Source: Galaxea fascicularis (Eukaryota > Cnidaria > Anthozoa > Scleractinia > Euphylliidae). From it: a stretch of DNA of 64,000 nt. Every line of letters starts with the position of its first letter. The first letter of the stretch is position 1. Positions 1 through 13,233 of this stretch are shown piece after piece. Location of the stretch: contig OX419337.1 in NCBI GenBank assembly GCA_948470475.1, forward strand, positions 28,276,372 through 28,340,371, written 5' to 3'. The notes under the pieces are model-generated. The model was not told the origin of the DNA and did not search any database. It saw nothing but the letters and a program-made list of their open reading frames with translations. The translations under genes were made by a program, and so were the position numbers.

Positions 1-704
1 ATCTCATTAAAGTACCGCCAAGCTAAGCAGCTTTTTCCGACCAGGTATTAAGACCATATAGATGGCGAAGAGACACGCAATCAGGCTATGTTCTCCAGCC
101 GCGACTATCGAATTCAAAATTTTGCTGTGGACTTGACCACTTCAAATTGCATATAAAGAGGTTACTTAAGCACAAAAACAATGTGTTTTATGTAGCGAAA
201 GCATTTGGAAATGGAATCGTGATGGAGCAGTAAACAATCCCCTATGCTATTAAATCAAAGAAAGATAAAGTTGGAGAGCGGATTTAAAACTCTTACAACT
301 AAGACTGGCTAATTCTGTCAGATATGTCTACCATGGTATTAAATGCGTTTCAGTTCAGCTGAGAGGTCACATCTGAGTGTTGCCAGCCAAAGAAATATTA
401 TTTTTTGACTCTTTATTTATTAGCACTGGTCAGCATCTCTGAATTCGCACTGAAATGAGTTTTTGAAAATCTAGCAGTAAATTGCGTAGCTCACTTGATC
501 GGCATTTTTTTACTGGTCACGTTGTTCTTGGTAAGACAGAAATTTTTGCTGTTTGGTAAGTTTGGCAGAAAGTAAATATATCAAGTAATTGTTTAAGCGA
601 GCTTTGGCAAAGAATATCAGGATTATGAAAGTGAACCATTCACCCGACCCTGATTTTAGTAACCTCAGCTTACTGACAGAAAGTTACGTCGAGAACAATT
701 AACG

Positions 705-890
705 CTTTAAGTTCTGACATCAATATGCATATTCTCTTAACTGGTGTTCTCGCATCTCTCATAGTACCAGATAAGAGAATTTGGTTAAACATCAAGACAT
801 TTTTGATGATCATTTTCTTTATTCTCATAACCTGTGTGTTAGCTACAATGGGGAAACTGAAAGGAGATAGTAGGCTCTGGTCATTGTGAT
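705..890. repeat. Dispersed repeat, copy A
   Basis: Contains CATCAATATGCATATTCTC, then TTGATGATCATT and TATTCTCATAACCTGTGTG. The same blocks recur in order at 63055-63240, and a partial copy is at about 36035-36175. No coding potential. Elements of this type are probably old MITEs or SINE tails; the class is not settled. Confidence 0.7.
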
Positions 891-1419
891 ACCAGGACGT
901 TGTTACTACCTGCACAACAGCAAGAACTAGTTGTTGTTGTAGTATTGTCTCATACAGTATTAACCTTTTGATCAGGTTTTGTTTTCGTTTCCTTTTTCAA
1001 GCCCTTTTCTGTGAAACAACTGACAGAGAGAGCAAATAAAATCCTTCATAAAGTTACGCCAAATCGATGGTCAACCGATTGGACAATAATATTTGAGTCG
1101 ATATTCGAGTCCTAAGGGGTTAAAAATCACATTTCACAGACCAGTTTCCAAGTGGTAAAAAAGACTTTATTTACCCCCAAAGCAGCAGAAACTCGGACAC
1201 TCGTTTGAGAGAGGCCATGCAGGGCCGTGAAATATGACCGGAATAAATGAAATTTATTAAACCCGGTATGAAATGTTCACATTTGTCACGGGTAATATAA
1301 ATGAAAATGAGTCCTGAATTTCACCTGCCGCATGACACAGTGTTATCGTATACAAGTATACAAGATTATTTTCCTGTTTCCTTTTCATGATGTACCCCCT
1401 TACGTATTGAATAAGCTTG

Positions 1420-2031
1420 AAGTGCCCCTAACGCTTGAACTTGTTTCCTTTTGGTAGACTTCCATATCTTTCAAAAACTCATTTTCGAAAAAAAAAATTC
1501 AAAAATATTGAATTCTGATTTTTTTTTTACGAGCGCTTGAGGTTACAGAAATTTTTAATTTTTTACGCGCTATAACCCCCACTAGACAAATTATTGTCTC
1601 GTAGGCTCATTAGGAACGAGCCAATGAGAAGCGTCCGATATTTGACACTTTTTTTTAGCTGTGACGTAAGAAAAGGACACCATTCCAAAGCACGAAGCAT
1701 TGAAAGTATAGTGCGATTTTGATTATTTGTAAAGCATTTTTCAACCATTTTCTCCGTTTAACAAAAATTATTGACGCGAATCTTCACATATTCCAGCATC
1801 TCAAGCTTCCACGATGTCCTTTTCTTACGTCACGCACCATATATGGACACATTTGGCCGAGTGGGAAACTAATGCGAACGATAGGTGAAATTATGGTCAA
1901 GACTGCCTTCACTTTTAGCGCCCGTAAAAAAACCAGGATTCAATATTTTTGAAACTTTTTTTCGAAAACGAGTTCTTGAAAGATATGGAAATATACCAAA
2001 AGAAAACAAATTCAAAGCTTAGGGGCACTTT
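1420..2031. mobile_element. Non-autonomous DNA transposon with about 115-bp terminal inverted repeats
   Basis: AAGTGCCCCTAA at 1420 pairs with TTAGGGGCACTT ending at 2030. Similarity continues inwards through CCATATCTTTCAA and TCAAAAATATTGAAT on both arms (to about 1545 and from about 1905). The interior has two short frames of 61-77 codons that I do not regard as genes. Confidence 0.75.
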
Positions 2032-5000
2032 AAAGGAGTGATGTCACGAGTTTTAAATAGTACTTTGAAAAGCTGAAATGATATTGGAAGCAAAAACAAC
2101 CCAAAGATAAATGTTTCAGTTTTGTTTAAGATTATTTTATCAATTTATCAAAATTTTAAATGCGCCTGTTTGGCTAAGGGTGGCAAAGATTCATCTTGAT
2201 TGCAAATTGAACCTCACTTGGGCCACTGTTTCCAAGTTCCTCGTCTTGTGATTTGGAAATACTAGCCAGATACATTTAAGGTTGCTTATTCTTTGAGAAA
2301 ATCGCTTGGTATATTTGTGGTGTTCTTGGGGCATTGTGGGTGTGAGCAATGGTACTTGACGGTACTTGGTTTTAATTTGACATCTAAAACATAGAAATCA
2401 CCATGCCAAAACTTGTCAAATGTGTGTTGCCTAAAACTCTTGACCAAGATAATTGGTTTTCTTCATGCCGACTCATTCTTAAGATGATGTACTTTAAATG
2501 AGACGTTGACAACTGACTATGAACAGACTGAGGTGTTTGCAGTCATCTTGGAAACTTTGGCTCCGAGGTACGAGAAGCAAAGAGTGGAATATCCAGGCTA
2601 ATCGACAGAGTATGTCATTCAGAATAAACTAGGAGAAACCGCCATGAACTTGTAAGCGAACGAATAATTACAAGATTTTGCCTATTATAGCAGCGTGTTG
2701 TCAATTTTACTTGTCATTTCCTGTACCTCGCTTCAGTAACAGGTGATTTTGTATTTTTTCGAGGACAACCACAAGTCCCAGTGTTTTATCTCTCTCGTGA
2801 GCTACGCGGCTTTTCATTTGTTTTCTACTGAACATTGGAAATGTGTAAAAAGTGCAAAAATTGTTGCACAGATCGGATTATCCTTCTCAGTAAGCAAAAA
2901 AACACAGCAGTGATGATAAATTCCTGTAGCTGTGAGACCCTTATACGTTCATGGTCATTCGTAAATACATAAATTTGTTTTTCTCCACAAGAATTTCACG
3001 TTTGTTTACTCATCGTTCTAGAACTCTCTAAAGAGCACGCGCAGATCATCTGCCACATTAGATGTTTACTCTTTGGAGACTGGATCCGATCATGTGACTC
3101 CACGGATTGTCTCCTTCTGTAAACAACTCGACTCCTATTCCACAAAGCGGAAACGTTATTTATGAAATGTTTTTGAACAAATGCTATGTCGATGGCTGTT
3201 TTCATTATTTACGGAAGGCCTTTAAAGTGCGGAAGAAGAAGTATGCGTTGACGAAAGTAAATGCTTGTCGCTCTTAAAACAAGCGTGTCAAGGGATGTCT
3301 AAATCTACAACAGACAGGTCGTACACAGGTCAGGCTAATGGTTTTAAAAGAGATACGTTAATTACAACAGTGCGTTCAGTCACGATAGAAGACAGTTAGA
3401 ACACGTTCACAGCTCTCAATGAACTGCAAAAACTGTACTAAGAACAGTCGAACCTCTTTCTGACGCGTCAGCGCCATAACAACAAGTGTGGAGTGTGGAG
3501 GCGTTATGTGAAGATAACATGGGTGGAGTTTCTGAGGAGAGCAGGAGTTACCTCCTTGTTTGGATGGTGACGCGCCAGACACGACAAACAGTTTCGAGTT
3601 GAAGTTCCGGATTATAATAGTGGGAGTGGGAATGTTAACTGTGAAGGTGAATAGTGTTTGGTTCTTGGGACGTAAATAACGCAAAAGTTGTTTTTGGATG
3701 TCGCTTCCCAAAATAGCATTCTCAAGAGTTTGTCAAGTAAGGCGTTGATGAGTTCACTTGACGAATTCCATGCATTGAAAAAAGTGCCATAGACTTCTCT
3801 CTCTCTTTCTCTCTTTCTTTCTCTACAATGTTTCACTGGTCTGCTCTCAAAATTAACACCGTTACTGTTCTCTGTTTCTTCTACAAATCTTTCCTTCGGG
3901 TACATTTTGAAAAATACATTTAATCCTGTTGTCCGTTTTCTCGTCTAAACTGTCAACTCGCTTGCCATACTTATGTCACATTTTACGTACAAGAAGGAAT
4001 CAGTGTTCTGCTCGCAAACAAATTAGCAAGTGAACCAATAAGGGGACACTTCAGTTTAAGCCCCCTCAGTAAAAATGGCTCAAATCTGTTGTTATCCGAT
4101 TAGCTTGGGCGGTGTTGGGATCTCAATTAGATTTTATTGCAACTGTTTCGCTATAGTGACGCAGTACGGCATTCAATGTTGGCTCGCAATGATCATCCGA
4201 TTATACTCTACAAAACGACCGACGTCTGAAATGGAATCCAATAGGACCAAACACTTCAAAATTGGCCAAATGTTTTTCCCAATATTCAGTCGTCAGTGAT
4301 ACGACTGTAGTGTTCTTGAGGGCCAGGGCTGTCAATGAGAGAGTAAGAGAGATAAAGATTTCTGAAGTTTGAATTTCAAAACAAAAATGTCAAGATGCAC
4401 ATTGAATTGGAGTATTACCAATTATTCACCAAAGCAGAGCCGACAGGCAGGGAGTGAAATACATCGGTATTCGTTTTCTCTTAGGTTCAGTTTTACTAAC
4501 TATATCGTAAATTCACGTGAGACTGTTGTTACCTGAAGATCGACCTGAGCTAGAAAACAATCATTAAACAATATGATGTCCTTTGATAAAGTTGACAAAG
4601 CTTTCCTGCAACTTCCGTTGCGAAGAATTAAACGATAAGTCCCTTATCCTGAAAAAAGTCAGACACCAGAGGTATAATCTCTGTTGCACTTTGTTCTCAT
4701 TATCACTTAAATTTTTTAGACAGTTTTCTCTTGACAGCTTCGACAAAGAAATCCACCGGGATGTCAAAGCACTATTCATCGGCATTGAGGGGAAATATTG
4801 TTAGTTTGTTCCCAGCCTATAGCCATGTTGAGTTAGGGACTTTGTTTTGAAGGATAAATTGGCTGAAATAACTCGCGTGTGACTGGATAGCAAGGCCAGT
4901 CCAAGAAGGAGAACAACAAATGATTAATATCCGGTGTTTAAGTGGCCAATCGTGGTCGCCAAAAAACACTGTCCATGGGTCTGGTCTACTGTGAGGTGGT

Positions 5001-7149
5001 ACTTTATAGCGTGCGTGACGACACCCACTACACACAATGAAAAAAAGGTTCAGGATTTCCTGAGAAGATCTATCACTTTAGTCGACTTAGACTGCTAGGC
5101 TTTGGTGTTATCTCTTCCTACGAGGTAGCATCAAGGACGGGAAAGCTCATAGGTTGTAACTCGAGTGGAATAAGTCTTGATATAGTATCCGTGTTGAATG
5201 GGCCGATTAGTTCAAGAAACTGATACTGTAGAATCGGCGCGACGTGGATTGCTTTTGACCTTTTAACCACTCTTGAGACATGCCTCCTTATCTACCCGGC
5301 CTCTGCACTGCTGTGACTGTTGCATTGCAGTCTGTTTCTGGATTTCAACAGTGTGGTGATGAAAACATGAGGTTGAAGCGAGGCCTCGTAAAAAGGCGTC
5401 TTCCCCCTCCCCCCCCCCCAGTCTCCTCGCTTTTTGTATCCTCTCTCCATCCCGCTCGCCTAACCAAAACAGGGACTGTTGTAAGCTAAGCCATGGGTAT
5501 TGGTCATAAAAAAAAAAACACTACGTCAAATGCTCATCCATTTTACGGTTTTTCCAATACTACTTGACCTCGGCAGGCTCCAAGGTCCAGCCGGAAAACC
5601 GCATCAGACTCGTATTAGTTTCTACGTTATAGCGCGTGATATTACTTCTTGTCAGCGTCTCTACATAGAAGCTGCTGGGAATATATTTTTTTTTTAATAA
5701 TTGACCGCGGTTCATAAATAGTCCTGGGAACGAAGCACTGATGCTGTACTCTCGGCTCCAGTTCGAGGTCCTTTCCATGCTTCTCTCTCTCGGTGCGCGG
5801 TTAAGCTAATGTGTGATAAATATTTAGGTAACTTTCTAAGCAGCTGTGAGGTTGCAAACAGGCGAATTACAGTTGTTTGTGAGAAGCTACTGACTTTGTC
5901 AATCAGAGAAAATCATGTCCTTCTGGACTTTGTTCACAGCGAATGGTGTACAAAAACATTGACTGCCTTCGTGCTTGTTAGTTGTTTAGTTGTGCTCGAA
6001 ATTATTTTTCCTGGCGTTTGTTTCCCAAAGCAAATGCAGTACCTACAGCTGTGATCATCCCGTAGGTTGTACAAACATCCCATTGATTTAACCCCCTCCC
6101 CAACTCCAAAAAGAAATAAATAAGAACGATAAAGATAAAAAGGGGAAAACTAGACGTGTTTAACCCCATTAAAGTCTGGTTGACAGACAGCTGATGTCAA
6201 AGCTGATAAAGGAACAATTGGGTGGCCACTGATCAATTTTGAGTTTCTCCAAATATTGTCATAGCAAATATCATGGAAATTTGGAATAGATAATTTTTCG
6301 CTCTCCGACTGATTGGCAAAGACAATCATCAATCAATTTGAGACCTAAACGGTTCTGTCAGCTAGTTTAGTACTGTGCAAAAGGTCTCTAACATTGACCC
6401 TTCGAGCGTTCATTGACAGTAAACGTTAAAGTTGTCCAGACGTGTCACGCCATTGGCACCGATCGTCGATGATGTCGCCGGTCGTGTACCGCAGACCGAT
6501 CGCAGGCCATTACCAGGCTTTAAATTAGGCAGTATGACGCATTAGATACGATCACACAAGCTAATCTGGTACCCAGGTCTCTCACAATCAGCAGTTTCAA
6601 GGTGGTGTATATGCCCTCTCCTATTGATTTCACTCGAGTGCTCAAGAAATCGCTCCTCATTGTGACAGAAGGGGCTGTTACGCAAACTAGAAGTGACTTG
6701 AGTACTCTTAATCACTGTAACAACTGACAAGGCAGTTACATGTCGCAAGTCGCCACTGAAAAATTAAAAACCGGTCAGTCTTTATTTTACACCTGCAGAC
6801 CACACAAAACTGTATCTAACACCTTACACATTCTCCCAAAAGCCTCCACTGCAAGCTATTTCCAGTTCAAGACTGAGAATGGGAATAGGTTTCTCACGAA
6901 AACGAATAATACCAAAATATGAAAATACAAGATAGTCCTTAAGAGTAACAACTCATCGGATTCTTCAACAAGCTCATTAAAGGCTTCGGATTCTTCGGAA
7001 TCTCCACCAAAGAACACAACACTCAAGTCCTCCATCTTGGTTTTGCAAAGTACCGTGCGTGAGAATGGGCAATAGGTTTCGTCGATCGGAATGTGTCGTT
7101 CCATTTTTCAGCGGTTGGTCCTGAGTTCTCTGACCGGTCAGTTTTGAAT
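2032..7149. other. Intergenic stretch, no gene recognised
   Basis: Only short frames without motifs. A poly-C run is at about 5409-5420 and a CT-rich tract at 3792. AT-rich background elsewhere. Confidence 0.5.
3792..3826. repeat. CT-rich microsatellite
   Basis: Runs of CTCTCTCTTT. The region around it (3376-3905) has two overlapping minus-strand frames of about 100 codons that lack any recognisable motif. Confidence 0.6.
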
Positions 7150-7345
7150 AATGGAAAGCACCCATAAGCTCGACGGAATCGGTGTCGGAAGAATCAGAAC
7201 GTTTCCATTTTCTTCCGACTCCGGTTATGACTCCGTCGCTTATGATCCAATGAAAGCGGAAGAACCAACCAATCACAAAACTTGCTCTCACGCTCTCCGA
7301 TTTCAGTTTGATACCAAAATAGTGCTTGCGACTACGACAGTCTAG
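7150..7345. repeat. Dispersed repeat with GACTCCGTCGCTTATGATCC, copy 1
   Basis: AAGCTCGACGGAATCGG, then ACTCCGTCGCTTATGATCCA, then GCGGAAGAACCAACCAATCA recur in the same order at 10143-10430. A short flanking piece with ACGACGGAGTCATAAACG follows to about 7400. Probably a non-autonomous DNA transposon; the ends were not defined. Confidence 0.65.
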
Positions 7346-8333
7346 TTTTCACGAGATCATAAACGACGGAGTCATAAACGGAATAGCCGTCTGATCATAA
7401 CACTCTTCACTTCTAATTACTCCGACTCTGACGTCAGTGAAAACCAGGCGCAATACAACCAGAAGTCCAGCTTTTCGGAATCGGATCTGGCGTGCGTTTC
7501 TCGAATTTTACACTTTCGTATCTCAAAATCATTTTAGAATACCAGCTTTCAGGAATAAGAGGATCGTATTTTTGGGAATAGCTTTTCGGGCCTGGAGCGT
7601 TTTCGGGACCTTCGAGAAACGGGCCCCTGGCTGCCGGACATGAGGAATGAAGACCGTGTACTCTATGAGATTGGAGATGCCTCCTGTTGGTACAGCGCAT
7701 ACTATCTGCGCATGTCGGGATTGCCCGAAAACGAAGGTATCTTTGTGTGGTCAGGTGTTAACTTTGTGGAGAAAGCGTTAAGGACGACTTGAATGCCAAA
7801 TAAAAATCGGGTGTGATCAGACATGTTATAGAGATTCATTGCGCTTAAAGTCTGAAAAAAAAAACGTAGTCATACCTTGGTACGTACTTTAAACGTTTTA
7901 AAATTATTGATATTGATTAATACTTTTATCTTCGTGTATTTTCAGATATAGTATCAGTTTTCCATAGCTCTTGCATTGTTTTTCTCTCGTAGCCATCACC
8001 CATCTTTGTCAGGTAGGAGGTACCGTCCCGAAGTGAAAGACGATGCTGGAGTGTTTACCCAGAGTCCAACTCTTTAATCTCCCAGAAACGATTAGTTTAT
8101 AATTTCTCCTTATAATATCAACATATTGTCCAGCAGACGAGTGATAAGAACAAAGTTATCAGCCAGAGGGTGTTATATTGATGTAACCACAAATTCTCTT
8201 AACTAATTTACAGGAAACTGTACTGCAGCCAGAAAGGAGAATTAATAATCAGATCTTGAGAGTTAGAGGGTTGAGAAGAAATCTCTAACTTTACACAAAA
8301 CGTAGTACATGTTTAAGAACATGTAGTTTGATC

Positions 8334-8390
8334 TCGTTCCAAAGCCTTTTCCCTTGGAAAAGGGACCGAGGGGGCCCTGGGAACGAACTT
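8334..8390. repeat. Short hairpin repeat, GTTCCCAGG family
   Basis: TCGTTCCAAAGCCTTTTCCC faces GGGAAAAGGG and CCCTGGGAACGA. Related hairpins occur at 10085-10143, 15120-15185 and 25864-25955, with a half copy at about 27251. Confidence 0.65.
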
Positions 8391-8442
8391 AAGGTTCTTG
8401 ATCACGCGCGACTTGGCGATTTGAGTAAATGATGTTGCTTAA

Positions 8443-9438
8443 CCCACTGACTACCGTGCCGGCCAAAACCGGCCGCAAAAGACTCCCATGCTTCAAAACG
8501 TTGCAACTTTCTCAATCGCGCGAATATTGCCTCAACTGTCAGTTGTTAGCATGAAATGGGATGCCCTTTAAATCTGGATATCCAATAAACGCAAGAAACG
8601 TAGCACTTTTGACCAAATATGACCTTTTCAGTTTGGACAAGAACAAAAATGACCATTTTTAGCGTCAAACAGAAACGACGAAAATGCCCCTTTTTACTGT
8701 TATGTTTCTTAAAGAAATTATCGTCGAAAAACAAAACTTCGACCATCATAGTAAAATTCAATCCTTGTTGTAGCTTAGAAATGACTTTTTTTGTTCATAT
8801 TCTTTTCCTGAGCGTAGAGACAGCCTTTTGTTCCAGTGCAATCCAGTCTTCCTGCTATTTTCAACATCTCGACCGCATTGCATGCTGGGAGATAACGATA
8901 ATTTTTGACAGCACCCGTCCTTTCCCCCAAATCTTTCACATATAAACTCAGCCACTCCGACCTACCGCCAAAAATTCGTGCTTATGAGGATTTTCAGTCC
9001 TTGCAAATTCCAAAATATGCGGCGGTAGGTCGAGAAATTCATCCAAAGTCGAGTCCCAAAGGTACTAAGTGTCTGACGATCCGAATTCCCAGTTCGTGGA
9101 GTAACAAGCCAAATTTGACAACAAAGTACATCACCTTGCTCGCTTCTTTGAGAAAGTGGACTCTTAGCAACCGTCACGCTTAATGATGCTCATCAGGCAG
9201 CCACTAAAGATGAAAAATGGCTGTAAACTTAGCAAAATTCGCAAACAAACCGAACTTGGGCCGTTCTTGAGTTCCACGATAGCTGCGTCACAATGACGTT
9301 TTCAGAAACCTTGAGCCTTCAGTACTTTAGGGCAGCACCACTTTCCGTGGTAGTTTCAAATATAGTCACGAAATGCTATGGATCGTTTTTGCTGGAAAAT
9401 CACTCCGGAAAGCGTAAAAACGTCTGTTAGTCAATGGG
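8443..9438. mobile_element. piggyBac-like non-autonomous element flanked by TTAA
   Basis: TTAA at 8439-8442 is followed by CCCACTGACTA. TAGTCAATGGG at the right end is followed by TTAA at 9439-9442. The TTAA duplication and the CCC/GGG ends are the piggyBac signature. The 996-bp interior has no transposase and only short unrelated frames. A lone similar terminus, TTAACCCGTTAGTC, is at about 9636. Confidence 0.65.
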
Positions 9439-9824
9439 TTAAAGGGCTAACAGTGGATTTTGTTTCTGAAGAAACAACTATTGCTTCATGAAATCTGCTG
9501 ATGGAACCTTTTTTGGCCAAAATTCTCACATCACATCATAACTGCGATGATCGCGTTATTCCCGTACATCGCTTTATTCATAAATCCGCAGTTCAAACAC
9601 ATGATTTCATATGTTCACTTTGACCTATTGCCTTTTAACCCGTTAGTCATTTAATCATATCAGTGTTTGCCTCGATGATTTTCACTCGGGTAAAACTCCC
9701 TTCATTTGAATAATTTAGATTGAAGGAATTTGCTGCAGCTTAAAAGATAAAGGCGTGCCCTGCACTCTTCTTGGAAGCAAAGGACAAATGCGCCACACCT
9801 TTGTCCGACAGCCAAGCTGATGGG

Positions 9825-9882
9825 GCCTAAGAGAGCGTCTGAGGAAGGGCGAACGCTCGAAACGTCAACTTTTAGAATCCCA

Positions 9883-9920
<38 letters not shown>

Positions 9921-9944
9921 TACCAAATTTTTGTGTACTACTTC

Positions 9945-9980
<36 letters not shown>

Positions 9981-9990
9981 CCCCCTTTAT
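9825..9990 (+). repeat. Retroelement-like 3' fragment with a hammerhead-like core
   Basis: Contains CTGAGGA, a short GGGC/GCTC stem and GAAA at 9839-9862, followed by a tail (GCAGCACCACAGTTTCTTTA) that I recall from repeats of marine invertebrates. The motif order resembles that near Penelope-like elements. No reverse transcriptase frame is present. Confidence 0.4.
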
Positions 9991-10019
9991 TGATGGGGCC
10001 TAAAGCCTGGTTTTTAGGA

Positions 10020-10430
10020 GCGACGGAGGCGGAGTCGTAAGAACGCTTACGACTTCATGTAAATCGAAAGATGGAGTGATAAACTCGCAACCTTGTTCCC
10101 AGGACCTTTTCCTTCGAAGGGAAAGGTCCTGGGAACTAGGTTGATAAGCTCGACGGAATCGGAGTCTAAAGAATTAGCGCGTTTCCATTTCTTTCGATTG
10201 TGCTTATGACTCCGTCGCTTATGATCCAGTGAAAACTATGTTGTCGGAGTCGGGAGCAGAAGCGGAAGAACCAACCAATCAGGCTAGTTTTCAGGTTCTC
10301 CGACTACTGTTTGATGAAAAAAAAACAGCTTGCGATTCCGACAATCTGATTTTCACTCTATCACAAGCGGCAGAGTCAAAGGCAGATTCGGTATGCTGCT
10401 TTTCGACTGCATTGGTTTAGTTTTCATTAG
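10020..10430. repeat. Dispersed repeat with GACTCCGTCGCTTATGATCC, copy 2, with an inserted hairpin
   Basis: Shares blocks with 7150-7345. Here the repeat is interrupted at about 10085-10143 by a hairpin of the GTTCCCAGG family, separating the GGAGCGACGGAGGCGGAGTC part from the AAGCTCGACGGAATCGGAG part. Confidence 0.6.
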
Positions 10431-11004
10431 ATCTTATCGTCCTGTGCTTCTGATTATGACTCGGGCTCCGTCGTTCAGTTGGTGGAAATCAGTCTTAACA
10501 AGGACGAAACAGCAGTCCCATGGCTGCTCCTCCACGGGTGACATGGATGTGCGCATGCGTAAGGTACTGGCGAGGCTTTCTTCCCGTTGTCGATATTTAT
10601 GGTTATAAAAGAATTAAGCTCAAGGTAGCGAAACGTTAATGAGTTAATACTTGAGGACGAATACCTTTTGCAACCATCTTGGTCAGTTGAACAGTGATTA
10701 AACTGGAATCAGAGTTTTAGCTTAATTGTGTAAGAAGCAATCAACTGGAAACCCCTAGACCTGATCTTTACAGACTGAGGTCGGACAGAGAAAGTCGGGG
10801 ACGATTAAGATGGTGAATCGCGGCGAAGAGAAAGTAAGGGTACATATATATGTTGTGCCGCGTAGCACTATAAACACATACAAGTGATGGAACAGAGAAT
10901 TAACTCTGAAGTGTAAATTGAAGTGCTAATAGAAACCCACAAAAAACACACTGGGCGTTAGCCCGGTATCAGGGAACCACACGAGGCAAAGAAAAAATTC
11001 TTAT

Positions 11005-11077
11005 GACCTCAGTGGGAATCGAACCCACGACCTCCGGATTAGATCTACCGTTGCTCTGCCGACTAAGCTACGAGGTC
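11005..11077 (-). repeat. tRNA-like sequence (left arm)
   Basis: 73 nt with an A box (TAGCTTAGTCGG) and a B box (GGTTCGATTCC), a near-complete acceptor stem GACCTCG/TGAGGTC and a T arm. The anticodon stem pairs poorly and T33 is absent, so it looks like a tRNA-derived repeat head rather than a working tRNA gene. Confidence 0.6.
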
Positions 11078-11175
11078 GGACAGAGAAAGTCGGGGACGAT
11101 TGAGATGGTGAATCGCGGCGAAAAGAAAGTAAGGGTACATATATATTCACCATCTTAATCGGACTTTCTATGTCC

Positions 11176-11248
11176 GACCTCGTAGCTTAGTCGGCAGAGC
11201 AACGGTAGATCTAATCCGGAGGTCGTGGGTTCAATTCCCACCGAGGTC
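11176..11248 (+). repeat. tRNA-like sequence (right arm)
   Basis: Inverted copy of 11005-11077 with a perfect 7-bp acceptor stem GACCTCG/CGAGGTC, but a changed B box (GGTTCAATTCC). The same weak anticodon stem argues against function. Confidence 0.6.
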
Positions 11249-11420
11249 ATAAGAATTTTTTCTTTGCCTCGTGTGATTCCCTGATACCCTTTACTAGGGC
11301 TAACGCCCAGTGGGTTTTTCATGGGTTTCTATTAGCACTTCAATTTACACTTCAGAGTTAATTCTCTGTTCCATCACTTGTATGTGTTTATAGTGCTACG
11401 CGGCACAACATATATATTTT

Positions 11421-13233
11421 TGCCAACTGTTTCCTTTTGCGAGTGAAATTTTCTGGTGACGTTTCGCACAGAGAGAGGGTCTTCCGGCCATTCCCGATGT
11501 TAACGTTAATGTGCGGGTAATTTCAAATAGAATTTCATATTGGAATATTAGCCAATTATTTGCGAGTAAACAATATTTCTTTGACGATCGGAAGGAGTGA
11601 TCGAATCAGTGCTTACGCTGATGATTGCTAAAGCCTTTGCAACAACTGACTGAAATTGCGCATTAGCTATTGATCAAAGCTTAGCCCTAAAGAATAGTCA
11701 CGTGATGTGAAAGTGTTTATTTGCGCTAGCAGGACCTCTGTCGATGACGAGAGTTTTTTACTTGCTTTGTCATTGTTGTTTTTTATATTTATCATTGTCT
11801 GTGTTTAAATATAGTAAAGAACTCTTTCTGCGGAGAGGAAACGGTGCGATATGAAAGAAATTTGCTATATTGTGTTGTTTATTATCCGACTTTATTTATT
11901 TACAGAACTCGTTAACTATAGTGTCCATAAAAATCTATTCAAACAAGGTCCTTCTCGTGGGAAGTCACAGAGTCGGTTCCAGTTTCAGTGATCATGTGCA
12001 TTCCACAGACAATTATTGACACGAACCGACACTCTGTTGTTGGTCTTCGTAAAGAAATAATGGCAAGAAAATAATCACTGACTAGAATTATATGGTATGA
12101 GTAAGGGTGGTAAATATTGCTTTTCTCTGGCGTCTTGCCTTGTACATGTATTAGCCAATATCTGACCTCCTCGTTGAGTGGTCTGTCTTCTGATGTTGCA
12201 TAACAACATCAATCCCTGTACCTCGTAAACGGAAAACCAGGCCATTTCCCTTTGAAAGAGATCGTAAGTCTGAGTTTCATACATTATTTACGCTTGTGTG
12301 ATATCTTGCCTGTGTCTTAAGATAAAATCGTAGCAGGCTTTTAGTAAGCCAAACATCCAAAACATTGAAGTGAGGCATTTTTCATTTTATAACCAAAACA
12401 ATATTAAGAATTCAAATTGAAAAGAATGGCCGTGAGAATGGACTCGCTTTCTTAAAAAATGTATGTTAAAATAGAGTTATTTGGCCCACCAAGCAGCAAA
12501 GGTTCCTACGATGGCAAGTAATTTACCACTGAGATGTATTTATAAAGACGTTCAGTGAACTAAGTGATTTTCACACTGAGTCCCAGTTTCCTCACAGTAT
12601 TCACAGGTTGTGTAGGGACTGTGTCGAGATGAGCGCGTAAAACAAAGAAGAAAAGCAAATTATTTGTCGGCTTATGATACAAGTACAAACAAGTTTTGAA
12701 GAGATAATTGTTGAACTTGGAAAAATGTTTTTTCATCTAATACTTGAAAAGAGGGGTTAATCAATAACGGAATGAAATTTTGAGGAGCCCTAATCCTGAT
12801 AGCAATGGTTAATTGAGAAGGAATGAGGTTCTCTTAACGTTTCCTGTCCGTGGATCTGATTTATGCTACCGTATGTATACACACACTAGCAGTCTATCAA
12901 AGCCGCTGTGGAGGGGTTAAACTACTTTCTTCCACTGGACTTAAGCGTTAAGTGACATCGCAAACTCTTCTCTCAAGAAACTGCCCTCCATACAGGAAGA
13001 CGCAAGAGATCTGGGTACGAGATTACTTGGCATCCCCTCAGTGGAATTATATTCCGAAAAACCCATCGAGTTTACACACTTACTGAAATCGTAAACGAGT
13101 TAGCACGGTTAACAAGAGCTCTCGTAGTTGAAAATTTTATATTTTAAGGCGTAAACTTCTGAAGTAAAAACCTTTGTTGCTGTGCCGATTAAAGTATAGC
13201 CAATCAGAGTGCACGAAAGGCGTTACCGTTGTT
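11421..13233. other. Intergenic stretch, nothing recognised
   Basis: AT-rich sequence with no frame over 70 codons, no clear repeats and no RNA gene signature that I could see. Confidence 0.5.

Larger units (their letters stand above)
10777..11420. mobile_element. Foldback repeat of two inverted arms, each holding a tRNA-like sequence
   Basis: The arm at about 10845-11077 is the reverse complement of 11173-11418 over about 230 bp with few differences. The ends read ATATATGTTGTGCCGCGTAG on the left. A 77-bp block (10777-10853) is repeated directly at 11072-11148, so the structure is part inverted and part tandem. No protein frame. Confidence 0.85.

Noticed and set aside
3376..3905. Two overlapping minus-strand frames of about 100 codons
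   Set aside because: No motifs, partly over a CT microsatellite, and no splice or repeat context supporting a gene.
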